Below the pieces are notes generated by a model. It was not told the origin of the DNA, did no database searches, and saw nothing but the letters and a program-made list of their open reading frames with translations. A stretch of 64,000 bases of DNA from Ashinkailepas kermadecensis (Eukaryota; Arthropoda; Thecostraca; Neolepadidae). This document shows, one piece after another, positions 1 through 11,903 of this stretch. The first letter of the stretch is position 1; every line of letters starts with the position of its first letter. The position numbers and the translations under genes are program-made. The stretch lies in the NCBI GenBank assembly GCA_034440615.1, contig JAOTOM010005140.1, forward strand, positions 518,501 through 582,500, given 5' to 3'.

Positions 1-1
1 G

Positions 2-997
2 AGCAGGTTCCTTTCACATGACAAGACGAAGGCTGACCTGACCAACTATCTTGTTGCAAGGACTCTAGAGTACATCAGTACATCACACAAACTGGTCATC
101 ACCTCTTCTTCAGGGCATACCAGGAGCAACGAAGACTTCCTTTTCCAAGACAACAATCATGAAGAAGCAGACACACTGTTGATCTACCAGGCTGTCCTGG
201 CATCACAGCAAAACCCACCGGATGCACAGATGGTTTTCTTCTCCACAGACACAGATGTCCTAGTGTTAGTCATAGCAAACTATGACCTCATGCTGAAGAA
301 CACGTCCATTTCCATGGCCTCTGGGGTTATGGGGATAGAGCCAATATGGAGAGCCATAGGGGCAGAAAGAGCAAAGGCTTTGCCAGCCTTCCATGTGTTC
401 ACTGGCGCTGACAACACTGGAAGGTTATCTCGTATAGGCAAAGCAACCTGGCTGCAAGTCTACATGAAGGCAGATAGAGATGTAATCAGTTATCTGCAGA
501 TGCTTTCAACAGAGGCAGAAGTGACCGAAACTATGTTGGCCACTCTGGCTAGTTTCGTCTGTGCAGCCTACTCCCCCAAAGGCATCTACATCAAGACCAT
601 CTCCGAACTGCGATGGCATCTCTTCTGCAAGCATATGACAGAAAGTGACAAGCTACCTCCTACCCTTGGAGCTCTGGGACAATATGTCCTGAGAGTCCAT
701 ATCCAAGCCAGAGTGTGGGGACAGGCCAGCATTGCTCTGCAGGATCCTCAGTTGGATCCCCTGCAGAATGGCTACCACAAGGAGTCCGATGGCCAGCTGA
801 AACCAACCATGACAGATGCCCTTCCAGCTCCAAAGGCCATCATTGAGATGGTTAGCTGTCAATGCAAAACAGACTGTTCTTCTGCCAGATGTTCTTGCAG
901 AACAAAGAACCTATCTTGCACCGATCTTTGCCAGTGTGGCAGTGAGTGTCAGAATGATGAGGACACACAGAACAAGTATGAAACTGATAATCATTGA
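2..997 (+). CDS. PIN/FEN-like cysteine-rich repeated-family protein, 5' partial
   Basis: The frame is open from base 2 to the TGA at 995-997 (331 residues), so the true start lies outside the window; the first in-window Met is not a credible start. There is no intron in nearly 1 kb. Three acidic clusters occur in order: HEEADT (about residues 55-60), STDTDVLVL (about 81-89) and FTGADNTGR (about 132-140). Their order and spacing resemble the metal-binding acidic motifs of XPG/FEN-type PIN nucleases (EAEA, DSDLL, GCDY), so a nuclease-like fold is inferred. The C-terminus has a cysteine cluster with the pattern CQCKTDCSSARCSC then CTDLCQCGSEC, like a zinc-binding CXC motif. I recognise this arrangement as a family found in many copies in invertebrate genomes, probably mobile-element associated. 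Function is not established. ATTAAA at 1058-1063 could be its polyadenylation signal. Confidence 0.6.
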   Translation, partial: SRFLSHDKTKADLTNYLVARTLEYISTSHKLVITSSSGHTRSNEDFLFQDNNHEEADTLLIYQAVLASQQNPPDAQMVFFSTDTDVLVLVIANYDLMLKNTSISMASGVMGIEPIWRAIGAERAKALPAFHVFTGADNTGRLSRIGKATWLQVYMKADRDVISYLQMLSTEAEVTETMLATLASFVCAAYSPKGIYIKTISELRWHLFCKHMTESDKLPPTLGALGQYVLRVHIQARVWGQASIALQDPQLDPLQNGYHKESDGQLKPTMTDALPAPKAIIEMVSCQCKTDCSSARCSCRTKNLSCTDLCQCGSECQNDEDTQNKYETDNH

Positions 998-1566
998 CCA
1001 TCATCATCTTTGACGATGATGGTGACGATATGTAAAGACTCCATGGTTGCCTAAAAGATTAAACCCATTTCTGTCATGAGGAGCATGTTAGTGACCTAAC
1101 CTTTCCAAACATGGTTTGTCACCTGGGGTGTTTACACACCCCATATACAAAAATGTTTATAGCATTATTATTATGTAAAATATACTCATTATGTTGGTTC
1201 AGGATATATCCGCACACCCTGCTGAACCGTTTGAATCCCTTGTAGCTGGTTGTTATTAATATAAATCAATACAATAAACAGCAACAGCAACAACAACGAC
1301 GACGACGGCAACGGCTACGGCAAAAACAGCAACAACAACGGCAACAACAACAACAATGGCAACTTTAGAAGCTGAGATATTGACGAAAACCTTTTTATGG
1401 CAGCCATTTTGTAAAATCCAAGATGGCGGCCATATAGGTATCAGGGCAAATGGAAACATTGTTTTTCTGAATGCATATACAATAAAGTTTCCAAAAATGT
1501 ATAGTTTTGATACTCTCCACAAAAATCTGGCGAAATTACATAGTGAACCTGACTATTTCTATTAAA
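998..1566. other. 3' flank with CAA/CGA trinucleotide tract
   Basis: AT-rich sequence after the partial ORF. ATTAAA at 1058-1063 is a candidate poly(A) signal. Bases 1276-1355 are an imperfect CAA/CGA/CGG trinucleotide tract. No gene seen. Confidence 0.6.
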
Positions 1567-2340
1567 GGCCTTCTTTTTCAAATTAGGGGCCTCCTCTCAC
1601 GTCTTGGTGGCTTCCTGCTCTGTGTTTTGATTCGATCTTTGCCCTTTTTAAGGGTGGCCTCTTATCCCCTAGTGGACTCCTCTTTTCTCCCAGGTGTCTC
1701 ATCTTCAAAATTACGACCACCCTTTCCTATCCCAGTTGCCTTGTCATCTCCAGGAGACCTTCTTACCCGTCTTGGAGCCTTCTTTTTCGCCTGGGAGCCA
1801 TCCCTCTTGTCTAATGGTCTTTCTCTCCTGTTTTAGGGCCTCTTTGTTCATCATGGGATCTCATTTCCAATCTTGTGTCGTCCTCTTCCGAATTAGGTGC
1901 CTCCTGCCAAGTTTCTGGATCATCGTTTTCTAACTTGGTGGAATCTTACCCATTTTTGGGCTTGCTTTTGCGTCTTTGAAACCCCATCTCATATCCACTG
2001 GCTTTCTCTTCCGTCTTAGGGCCTCGTCTCATTTTCTGGGGCCTCCCTTCCCGTATTGAGGCCTCCTTTGCAATCATGGGGCCTCAGTTGTAATCCTGGG
2101 GCCTCCTTTGCAATCCTGGGGGCTTACTTTGCAATCCTGGGCGCATCCTTTGCAATCGTGGGGCCTTCTTTGCAATCCTGGGGGCCTCCTTTGCAATCCT
2201 GGGGGCCTACTTTGCAATCCTAGGGGCCTCCTTTGCAATCCTGGGGTCCTCCCTTGCAATTCTTGGGGCCTCCTTTGCAATCCTGGGGGCCTTCTTTGCA
2301 ATCCTGGGGGCCTCCTTTGCAATCCTGGGGACCCCCTTCA
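1567..2340 (-). repeat. Dispersed composite repeat, block A (inverted copy)
   Basis: This segment is a close reverse-complement match to 51120-51930 over its whole length. Shared landmarks in order include the phrases ending in AAATTAGGGGCCTCCTCTCA, TCTAATGGTCTTTCTC, TTCATCATGGG and CCCGTATTG. It ends in a tandem array of a 24-26-bp unit. No coding capacity is credible; open frames here are by-products of the repeat. Confidence 0.85.
2066..2336 (+). repeat. 24-26-bp minisatellite inside block A
   Basis: About eleven imperfect units of the form GGCCTCCTTTGCAATCCTGG, with extra or missing G residues that shift the period between 24 and 26. The same array, inverted, is at about 51133-51430. Confidence 0.9.
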
Positions 2341-3010
2341 GCCACTTCTTTTTCAATGTCTGGTTTTCAGATTTACCATTGTTAAAAATAATATTTTTGG
2401 GACAAAATGTTGCGCCAAAATTAGCAAGTTGCACTACTTATCACTGCCTATGAACATCTAGCTTTATGTCGTATGTGCTGGACCCGATTTCACGATCACC
2501 ATAGAGCAATGCTGTATGTTAAACGTTGCCTTCTTGTAGCAGGAAAAACATAAACTATTGGACGATGATTTTATGGTAACACACATGGACATATAATTAC
2601 CTTTCCCATGCTTTCCTGTTTTACGGGGACACATTTCGATGCAATGACAACCAGGGCGGATAAATGGTGTGGCACTGAGTGCATCTACCCCCACGTGGAA
2701 GGTGGCGTACCTCTTGCCGGGAAAATTGTGCGCATTCACGTGTTCTCTTTGTATTCTCTCTTTATCCTGTTGAAAATTGAACCACTTCCGTTGGACTATC
2801 AAGAGGAAAGCGGACAATTTGAGAAAAAAAAGTTATGTATTTAATATGTCCGGAACAGCAATGTGGCAGTGTAAATGAAAAACCAGCGATGAGAGCACCG
2901 TCCGAGGAGGTTATGACGGATTTTTGGGGGAGCCCCTTGTCATATAGGATACGAGTGCTTGCTATCACAACGGCTGCAAACAAAAATAGATCTGACCCTC
3001 CTATTCCTAT
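2341..3010. other. No recognised feature
   Basis: Unique-looking sequence. Short open frames exist on both strands (for example the minus strand 2464-2817), but none shows a domain or codon pattern I recognise. Confidence 0.5.
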
Positions 3011-4470
3011 TACACTCAATCATTGACACACGCCGGACCTTCGACACCTTTGAAATTATTTTGATATCTCAGCATTCTGATACCGTACGGCAAGCCACGT
3101 CGAATGACACCCACATAATGCAATTTGAAGCCATAGCCACGAAACGCGAGGACTCCGAAAATTGAACTAACCTTTGACCTTGAGGCTTGATCTGACATGC
3201 CCCGGGTTGAAATATTACTCGAGGGTTGCCCACGGGCTATCTCTTGATACCAAGCATGGGTAGCTTTGAGAGAAAACGAAGAAACGTGGGGCGACCGAAG
3301 AAATGAGTTCGACCTTTGACTTTGAAAATTAGTGTGATTTCTAAAGTTTGCTAGAGTACCTCACGGCAAGTCGAATGACTCCGCTTGATGAAAATTGAAG
3401 ACATAGCGACGAGGCGCGAGGACTTCGAACAATTTAAGCTAACCTTCGGTCTTGTGGCTTGACATCGACATGTCCCGGTTTGAAATGTTACTCGAAGTGC
3501 GCCACGGGCTATTGCTTGATACCAGATGTGGGTAGGTTAGGGCGAAGAGAAAAATGCGAGGCGACCAAATAAATCGGTTTGACCATTGACCTTAGAAATT
3601 GGTTATATTTGGTAACATTATAATACGGCACAAGCCACGTCGAATGACACCTACTTGGTGCAAACCGAACCCATAGCGACAAATCGCGAGGACTTCGAAA
3701 AATTCAAACTAGCCTTTGACCTTGAGGTTTGACCTTGACATATCCCGGTTTCAAAATGTTACCCGATGGTTCACCATGGGCTATCGCTTGATAGCGGGTC
3801 TGGGTGGGCTTGGGCGAAAACCAAAACAAAAACGAGAGGCGACCGAATAAATCAGCTTCAATTTTGACCCGTCTAGATTATTTCGAAATGTCAACTTTCT
3901 GATACCGCACAACAAGTGACGTCGAATGACATCCATTTTCTACAAATTGAAGCCATAGCGACAAAACGCGAGGGCATCGAAGAGCTCAATCAAACCTTTG
4001 ACCTTGACATGTCCCGGTTTGAAATGTTACTCGAGTGTTCACCACTGGTTATTGCTTGATACCAGATTTGGATAGGCTTGAGATAAAATGAAAAAAATGA
4101 GGCGACCGAAGGATCAGCTTGGCCTTCGTCCTTGAAAAATAATTAGATTGCTTAACTCTCTGATACCGCATACCAAGTCACGTCGAATGGCGCCCATTTG
4201 ATGGAGATTGAAGCGATAGCAACCGAACCTCGCGCTCGGTCGATACCGATTCAATATCGCCATCCAATAAATCAAGCTAACCTTTGACCTAGAAGTTTGA
4301 CCTTAACATGTACCGGTTTGAAATGTTGCACGATGGTTCACCACAGGCTATTGCTTGATACAAGACATGGGCAGGCTTGGGTGAACACCAAAAAAATGGG
4401 AGGCGACCGAATAAACCAGTTTGCGTTGAACCTTGACCGTTCAACTGGTAATGTGAGACGTATGTAGTTC
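3011..4470 (+). repeat. ~270-bp tandem satellite, five or more diverged units
   Basis: The landmark GACATGTCCCGGTTTGAAAT recurs at about 3194, 3467, 3737, 4006 and 4305 (spacings 273, 270, 269, 299). Each unit also carries an AAGTCACGTCGAATGA box, a 'GCGAGGACTTCGAA' box and a 'GAGGCGACCGAATAAATC' box in the same order. The units differ by many substitutions, so the array is old. Confidence 0.9.
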
Positions 4471-5660
4471 CTTCCAGCGTGTTCAGTATAAGCAGAAGCA
4501 TTTGTGGTCATTGATTCGAACGATCATAAACCCGTCGCTGAATGCCGATGCCAATACAAATACGCCTCTGGCGAACTCGTCGCTGAATATGAACACGAAT
4601 ACGACGTTAACTTGGCGTACGTGCTTAAGGCTGCCCATGACTTCTCTCAATGGTCTTAAAGATACCCCAGGACACCCAGAGTCACATTTGTTCAAGATAT
4701 ATAAATGTATGCGCAGGGGAATGCAACCTAAGACGCTTACAGTTTTACGATAATGCAAATGTGTTGCCTAGCAGAGCATAATTTTCCACTCGAGTGAAAG
4801 CACGAGATGGCCCAGGTTCATGTTATTCAAGAATGGCCTAGAAGTAGAAATTTATAACGTTTGCAGATTTACCATTCGGAGATTTTGGGACGACAGATAG
4901 CCTGTGAAGCCCGTTGATTGGCTAGATCGGCTTTTAGTATTTTTGCTGATTCTCTTGCATCTACATTTCCATTTTACAAATGACTAAGTATAATTTTGCG
5001 ACGATGATACTCAGATAGCTGAGGCTTGGTGGACACAGAAAAAAAATTCAGGGGGAGAAATCGCCACTTTTCATAAATTGTTGGACATGTTCCCTCCCCC
5101 CCCCAGCCCCTTCCCCCTCCCAGTGGTTACACCCTTGGTCACAGTGTGAATTGGGACGGCTCAAATCCTGGTTGAGATGGCTGAAAAGAAAGTTGGAGTG
5201 ATTTGAGCCAAACCAAAAGTACACAAAACGACAGCCGTGCTCTTGTCTTTGAATCTGGAATTAAAAAAGAAGACTAAGAAAGGGTGACATAACCCTTCAA
5301 CTGCGTCTGTCTAAAACAAAACGCTTTGACTAACTTGCGCTGGACTAACGTGCGACTGCTGGTACCGCTGGCGAGTGCTTCTGGTACTTCTGGCGGAGGA
5401 TGTGGTTGAGCACTGACTGCGGCGACGGACATGTTTACGACGTGAGTACAGGGGCACAGCCATTATTTTCTTGAAGGAGTGCCAGACCAAAAAAAAATGT
5501 TATGAAAGAGAGACTACTCTCGGCCCACTTAACTCTCCAAACATTTCTGGTTTTGCGTGATGAAAACCTCAATTTCTTCCTTGGTCTAGTGTATTTTTGG
5601 TTTCTAAGGGGGGGGGGGGGCGTCCGGCCCCCTTCGCTGCGTCTCTGCGTACGAATGGCG
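4471..5660. other. No recognised gene; poly-C and poly-A tracts
   Basis: Contains a C-rich run near 5094-5105 and a G run at 5609-5620. Both strands have short open frames at 4483-4758 that mirror each other; no domain is recognised. Confidence 0.45.
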
Positions 5661-5842
5661 TTATCGGCGAATGACATTGGTAGTTGTATCATGTTTTCAC
5701 ACAAATGATTGATAGGCAGCTAGCATTAAGCTGGTATTTTCCACGAATGACATTGGTAGTCGTATCATGTATTGATAGGCAGCTAGCATTAAGCTGGTAT
5801 TTTCCACGAATGACATTGGTAGTCGTATCGTGTATTCATGCA
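5660..5842 (+). repeat. 63-bp tandem duplication
   Basis: The unit starting GATAGGCAGCTAGCATTAAG occurs at 5711 and 5774. The flanking GAATGACATTGGTAGT core occurs three times. Confidence 0.9.
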
Positions 5843-5927
5843 AGCTAGGGATGGGCAGCGAGATTTAAGTTTGAGCTTTTCTGCCACCCGCACATGGCGT
5901 ACCAGTGTGTCTCAAATAGGGACGTAA

Positions 5928-5960
5928 CACATTGATTGATTGATTTATTGATTGATTGGT
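5928..5960 (+). repeat. (ATTG)n microsatellite
   Basis: Short run of ATTG/ATTT tetranucleotides. Confidence 0.85.
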
Positions 5961-6110
5961 ATCGACGATCTGATGTCCCTCATTCAGCGCGCTAATGGCG
6001 TCATACGCCGGCAACCTTGGCAGCCTGCACTGTGGCGGTCTAGGTCTGAGTAACAGTCCACTCAGCGATTGATGAATGCGATTAGAGCACGCTCCAATGC
6101 TGTTCTGATA

Positions 6111-6160
6111 ACACCTGTACTACAGGTGTGTATGCAAGACTACAAGTCCTGTAGTCTTGC
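6111..6160. repeat. Two adjacent short hairpins
   Basis: ACACCTGTA/TACAGGTGT forms a 9-bp arm pair at 6111-6129. GCAAGACTACA/TGTAGTCTTGC forms an 11-bp arm pair at 6134-6160 with a 5-base loop. Confidence 0.8.
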
Positions 6161-7227
6161 TCCGACGAGCACTGATCACCCCGTGTCGGCATTATCTTAC
6201 TCTTGTCGAAGAGCACCGATGGATCTTTACCGTGTGGGCAAGGAGGTAATTAATTTCCCTCGCCGCCTCTCACGCCGACTGCCGCGTATTAGTAGTAATT
6301 AGTAGCTTGCATTCTAGTGGGTGAGGTCGGGCAAAATTAGCTTGCCCACTCACGAAGAGCTAGAACTATCCCTGAATTGTGATGCCGTTCCGCGTAATGC
6401 CGTAGTCATATTTGCCGTGATTAAAGGACATGAATATAGTATTTTCCATCATCGGGTGTAGTTTTTTTACTACTTTAAAAGATAACAATCAAATAGTAAA
6501 TTATCTCGCAATTAATACAACATAAAAGATAGAACACATTTTCCCATGAAATGGTACACATATGCACCTGAACATAACAAATGTCATATGTAGTTCCTTC
6601 ATGACTGCAAGATATAAGTGTCACCATGAAAATACCCAATGCCGACACTCCATCTAGCGGAGGATACGCCACCGGCTGCTGTCCTTTTTATCGCATGGCT
6701 GGAAGATGAAGCATCATGAATAAGGATGGCGAGTTTTGAGACGACAGTGAACTTATTTGACATCATCATGCGGAAACAGTCAGTGCAAAGTGGTCTGACA
6801 ATTTAAAAGCTATGGCTTCTACAACAGTAAAATACACCCTCCGGAATGTCAACGACATATTTTTTCAGCTTTACGCTAAGTATGCCAAAGGGTGTACTAT
6901 GTTCGATGATTGTTTGGATTCGTGTAACCAATAATTCAACATACTTTTGGCTTATGTCAGCAGCACTGTTTTGACATTACGAGGCGATGCACACAAGGCA
7001 ACGGTGAATTCAGCTGATGATTCTGCTAGAACAAAACAAAAACGTAAACCTGGCACTGGCCCATATCTTGAACAATGACGTTTGAGGCGGCAGGGAATTT
7101 ATCAGCCATCGCCGTCTGGAAATGGTTGGCCTCAGCACATCAGGACCGGAGGCAAGTAGACGGAGCATCAGTAAGCTTTCCGGAAGAAAATTAATGATAA
7201 AATACTGCATAATACATACAACTCTTG
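6161..7227. other. No recognised feature
   Basis: Nothing identifiable on either strand apart from ordinary short open frames. Confidence 0.45.
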
Positions 7228-7440
7228 GTAATGTAGGATGGCCTGTAACGGTATTAGTTTTTTTAGCATGAAGGTGAAAATATTTATTTATTACTATTTA
7301 TCAATTTACTATTTATGCTATTTATAAATCTACTATTATTATGTTTACTTATAAACTACTTGTTTATTACATATTTATTTATTATTTATTCACCTTAATG
7401 ATAAAAAAAACTAATACCGTTACAGGCCATCCTACATTAC
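7228..7440. mobile_element. MITE-like inverted-repeat element, ~213 bp
   Basis: The first ~45 bases, beginning GTAATGTAGGATGGCCTGTA, are repeated almost perfectly in reverse complement at 7396-7440. The centre is pure A+T-rich sequence. It has no coding capacity. The 14-base string ACATACAACTCTTG lies immediately left (7214-7227) and again at 7465-7478, which may be a flanking duplication or chance. Confidence 0.7.
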
Positions 7441-7886
7441 TTTCGAACTGGCTGTCATTCAACAACATACAACTCTTGTGTTGCAAGTTCAAAAGTAGTA
7501 TTTTTAGTTATGCAAAGCAAACTTGTAGGTATCTGTTTTCCCAAGGTGAATTTATGTCGAACTGAGTTAGGACACCTGCCCCTCCACCACTTGGGGAGCC
7601 TGCCCCCTGCCTGGGGAACCTGACCTCACCTGGGGAACCTGTCTCCCCCCCCCCCCCCCCTCCCCCACCTGGGTACGGTGTTTACGAAGAGCAGCCATAG
7701 CCTCTGGACGTGCACATGTGTGTGTCCCGAGGCCAGAACACAAACAGGCTTCCAGAACAAGACAAGCTCGGAAATGCCGCACGTCAATCCTGCATACGGA
7801 AAACGCCAACAGCTGACTAGAGAAACTTGGCTACAATGCAAAGTAAATGGGTTAAATTGCTGTCAGTGAACGGTGACAACAAACAG
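7441..7886. other. No recognised gene; poly-C tract
   Basis: Contains a C-rich run at about 7646-7660 and short CCTGGGGAACCTG-type repeats at 7590-7645. Confidence 0.5.
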
Positions 7887-8320
7887 TATATAAATTAAGA
7901 TGTCCACCACATCTCCGCCCTGTCATATCAGATGCAGCAGGACCGGCCATCACCTCCTGCGGCCCTGGCCGTGCTTGAGTTGAGTGGTGGATATTTCCTG
8001 GCTGGTATTCTCCCGTCTGGTGTCGACTGTTTCCCGTCGTCCCCGACCGACTATTGTCTCCGGCCGTCTGTTTCCCCGAGCCGATTATCGACACTGCGAG
8101 GGAGAGGGGCGGGGCTTCGCACCGTCCTGGACTGTCATTGGTCGGCGGGTCGTGGGAACGACGGCGGCGGTGGTGCAGATTCGCGCCCCCTCCGTCGGAA
8201 CGTCTGTCGGCCACGTGCCAGGCGCGATCGAAGTGCGGGGGACGCCGCTTTGTTGCCGCACCACGTCGCTCCGGCTGGGGTTGACCCGATGTGACCCGTG
8301 ATGAGACGCGCATTGACGTG
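7887..8320. promoter_or_regulatory. CpG-rich island with promoter-like motifs
   Basis: An A+T-rich stretch with TATATAAA at 7887-7894 leads into about 400 bp of CpG-dense, G+C-rich sequence. The island holds a GGGGCGGGGC GC-box near 8105-8114, an ATTGG (reverse CCAAT) near 8136, a CSL/Su(H)-type CGTGGGAA at 8151-8158 and a CACGTG near 8213. Long open frames on both strands are explained by G+C content. Promoter or enhancer function is inferred only from motif content. Confidence 0.35.
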
Positions 8321-8690
8321 GCGAGGGTCGAAACAATCGCTGATGTCTATAGATGGACGATATTTTATTAAATCGATCGGCGAGTGGTGGGGGCCGTGAT
8401 GCGTTTGTTGTGAAACTACACCAATGCTGGACCACCGGGTAACATGTTAAGTACAGAATTCATTTGGAGGCGGAATAAACCGTTGAAAAACAATTCCGCA
8501 CCCGGGAGCTTATGTAGCTACAGAGGAGGAGCATACACCAAGAGCAGTAGCTCAGCCAGGATTACTTCTTCGGGTGGAGTGCTGGCGTCGGAGGGTATCC
8601 ACTCTACTTGGGTGCTCCTTTCTTTACGTCTGGGTGCCCCCTACCTAGGTGCCTATGGCATTATTATAACATGGCGGATTGCTCCTCTCA
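8321..8690. other. No recognised feature
   Basis: No gene or repeat identified. Confidence 0.4.
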
Positions 8691-8800
8691 ACAGACTACA
8701 GGGGTACCCCTACAACAGCTGGGGCACCCCTTTGCAGACTACAGGGGTACCCTTCTTTGCAGACTGCAGGGGTATCCCTACAACGACTGTGGTGCCCTTA
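8691..8800 (+). repeat. Short tandem repeats around GACTACAGGGGTACCC
   Basis: Three copies of GACT(A/G)CAGGGGTA(C/T)CC at about 8693, 8737 and 8761. The core AGGGGTACCCCT is a perfect 12-bp palindrome. Confidence 0.75.
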
Positions 8801-9276
8801 AAATCGCACCGTATGACTCCTTCAGCATAGAGAGAACAACTGAAAAATGGAGTGGGGGCAGTGCCCCACCCCAGGCATGAGGGAGCAAAATGTAGCAAAT
8901 GCGGGCAATTTGCGTTATGATTCCCAGTTTCAGAGACACCACGTGCAGGAATTCTAACAGAAAAAAAACTCTTGGCAGCTAAACACAGGAGAAGAAGGAA
9001 ATAACGTGGTTTCCTCATGGTCAGTGTTTCTATAACGATACCAGGTGTCTCACTTCGAAATGGACTACGATCTCAACGACGCGAATTGCTTTGAATATCT
9101 GAGTATAACTATATATAAACAACAGCTGTTCGGCCCTGCTATATCAATGAATGCATGTGGAGGTAGCGACACAAACCTGATGAACGGCCAAGCTTCGTCA
9201 GGGACCTGAAAACAGGTCGTACCATTTGTCATGGATTTGACGAGAACAGATGCCGATTTTAGGTTAAAATAGCCCA

Positions 9277-9297
9277 GACCAACCTAACCTAACCTAC
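9277..9297 (-). repeat. Interstitial telomere-like CCTAA units
   Basis: Three to four consecutive AACCT units. Similar short runs lie near 49665, 60425, 60690, 61035, 61390, 61590 and 62905. Confidence 0.8.
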
Positions 9298-9300
9298 CGA

Positions 9301-10500
9301 TTTTGGATCTCATAAAACCCTGGGCATCTATCTGTCTCTGTAGCGGAGATGCTGTCGCTTTGGACTCAAAGCATGCGGATGCTCGGAAAACTCCATAGGA
9401 ATATCGTAAGGATTGTGGAATTGTTTCTGATCCAGATCTTAACTTCCTGAATCATCGTTGACAACAGAAATACCACGACACCATATCATTTTAGTTGTAG
9501 TTTCTTGGGGTGCCAGCAAAGCTTTTCCTTACGTACCTATGTTTGGAAAGTTAAGGTACAAAACATGTAAACAAAAGTTACCTTGCTGACAAGTGAATCG
9601 CTTGTATTTAATGTGACCTATCTCAACCTACTTAATACTGATTTGGCTCAAGAAGTTCATTCGATACAACATTTAAAATTATCCATAAAAGTAGTTACAG
9701 ACCAGTACAACTATCCAGTTGGGATAGTTGTATATAATTGATGACCTGAACATAAATTTATGGAACCGACTATATGCAAAAGCCAGTGAAGACTAATGAG
9801 ACAAACTGAGATGGAGTCACGTAATAATGTGGATTTATTGCGTAGTCGGCCAATGGTCGTAAAGCTTGCTTACCACTCTGTAGCTTTTTAATCTTTTGGT
9901 TGATGTTATTTGAAGATATAGATGGATAGCTTTTCCCCAGGTTGTGCGCATCGGAAAGGGAATGGTGGACGCAAGCGGTTTCGTATTCTTACCGGCCAAA
10001 AAAGACGAAAATTATGGATTCATGTAGTGCGGTGTGTTCTGTAGCAGGACTCCAAACTCGTCTGCTACAGATGGTAAGCGACACAATGGAGATGATGTAT
10101 CAGATATACATCGTCAATTAAGGAATAAACATTTCAGTGCTTTCGGTTTCGGTATTTTTGCATGGGAAATACCGAAATGAACCTTTCTTTAAATTCGTAC
10201 ATTTCATTCGCTCGCTCATCTCCTCTTTGCCATGTTTTACACATTCTTTCCTAGTCCTGCAATTATTCTCCCTTATGGTAGAGTGTATAAGGCAAATACG
10301 TCAACATCAGTTATAACGAGGAAAGAGGTCAATAATGCTACACGTCATGAATAATGAGATGAGAGAAATAACAGTTTTTAGGAAAAGTCTCATGATAATC
10401 ATGTAAAAATAGTGTTGTAAAATAGGATGGGCAATCGTAGTAGGGTGGCGATTGCATTTTACGGAAGCAAATTCAGGAGTCAGAGGTCTTTTTGAGGTCG
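9301..10500. other. No recognised gene; one hairpin
   Basis: TACAACTATCC and its reverse complement face each other across AGTTG at about 9707-9733. Nothing else identified. Confidence 0.45.
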
Positions 10501-11170
10501 AACACACATCTCCTAAATGTTGGTCTTCATGTAGTTTTGGAAATTACTGGTCTTTGACCAGTCCCAGGTCGATGTCCGTGATGAACTTGACCTGAAATTT
10601 GCATGGGATATTCAAATTGGATTTACATGCAGGTACCGAAAGTTCCGTGCGTCCGAGTCTATTCATTCTTACAATAAACTCTACTCAAGACTTCACGAAA
10701 TTCGTCCATCCCAAAAAGCGTAAAATCATAAAAAGTAATGGAGAACAGGCGGCTGTGTCGGATATTTATAGGAAGAAAGTTTTTTTTTGATTTCGCAGCT
10801 AAATGACATCCAGTTTTATTTGCAATTTCAAATTTTTCAATTTCGATGGGCTAGAGGCACGGGAAGCTACCAAGGTCGTGAGGTCACGAGGCCATGAGGT
10901 CAAATAAAAAATATCGATATATGATTGAGTGGAAGTTGTTCGTCATCATTTTTCTTCCCAGAACTGCATAATATGCCACACTTTCTGTTTCTTATCGATG
11001 ACATATCCATCGTTAAAACTCAAACCTATCCATGTTATTCACCCAAAAATACTGTCGGAGGACCTAGCTCCGTCACCATGCGTGTTAGCCATGCGTGTTA
11101 AAACTGGTTAATGCGTGTTCAGAGGCCATGACTACCCGACATGCAAATTTTGGCCCAAATACAAATTTTG
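10500..11170 (+). repeat. Dispersed repeat D, copy 1
   Basis: Aligns in the same orientation with about 56580-57110. Shared boxes in order: TCCGTGCGT, AAATCATA then an ATGGAGAAC box, GGTCACGAGG, CATCATTTTTCTTC, CACACTT and AAAATACTG. The front part, with TTTGACCAGT(C/T)CCAGGTC, is also present near 49455-49500. Confidence 0.75.
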
Positions 11171-11279
11171 GTGCCGTAGAATTGTAAAATATTTGGTCAA
11201 TCTGTCCAAATGCTCCAGATATTTCTAAGCACACACATTAATATTGCACCTTTATAATGCGCCTTCGCTTCCATACCTA

Positions 11280-11625
11280 AACTACTGCTGTTTTGCCTGG
11301 GGCCTAGCTGCCAGAACCACGCCAAAAAATATGGTTATTACAGGATTAGGGCAATAAAAATGATTGCTGGTATTCTTCCCCGAAGGTACAAACACGTATA
11401 TTTTTTTTAAACTTAGCATACCCAAAACGACACGCGTCAGAAGCAATGGTAATGCGGATATCGGGGACCTCCAGTTAAAGAAAGCAATCTGGTGAGTTCC
11501 TAATGTCATTCAAGAACTCTGGAATACACGTCTGCGTCAACGCGCCCGGATGCTCGCTAGTGTTTCCGCGAAGAATATAGTTGTAATTTAAGCGACTTTA
11601 TCCCCATAAAATACTACGCGAAGTT
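11280..11625 (-). repeat. Dispersed repeat E, copy 1
   Basis: Bases 11440-11625 match the reverse complement of about 42895-43080. Shared boxes include GCGCCCGGATGCTC, TTCAAGAACTCTG and GGGGACCTCCAG-like sequence. Confidence 0.7.
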
Positions 11626-11903
11626 CATTCATTAAAGCTAGATGGCCTTCAGATGTGTATTTCATTGTCACTTCCACTGATGGCAAATGTTGTTACTTTT
11701 CGATCTTTTCGATTTGTCATGTGGAACTATATTCCGGTACTCATCCGACGTTTGAAGCGTCGGCCGTCCGCCATGGTCGATCCGGCCGGATGCGAAACCA
11801 GGCTCTGAACTTTCACGGGCCGCCAACACCAAAGTTACTGGCAGATTTTCGCTTTTGAAACTCTAAGCGATGTGCTTGACATGATTTCCGCCAGCAATTG
11901 GAG
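11626..11903. other. No recognised feature
   Basis: No gene or repeat identified in this stretch. Confidence 0.4.
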
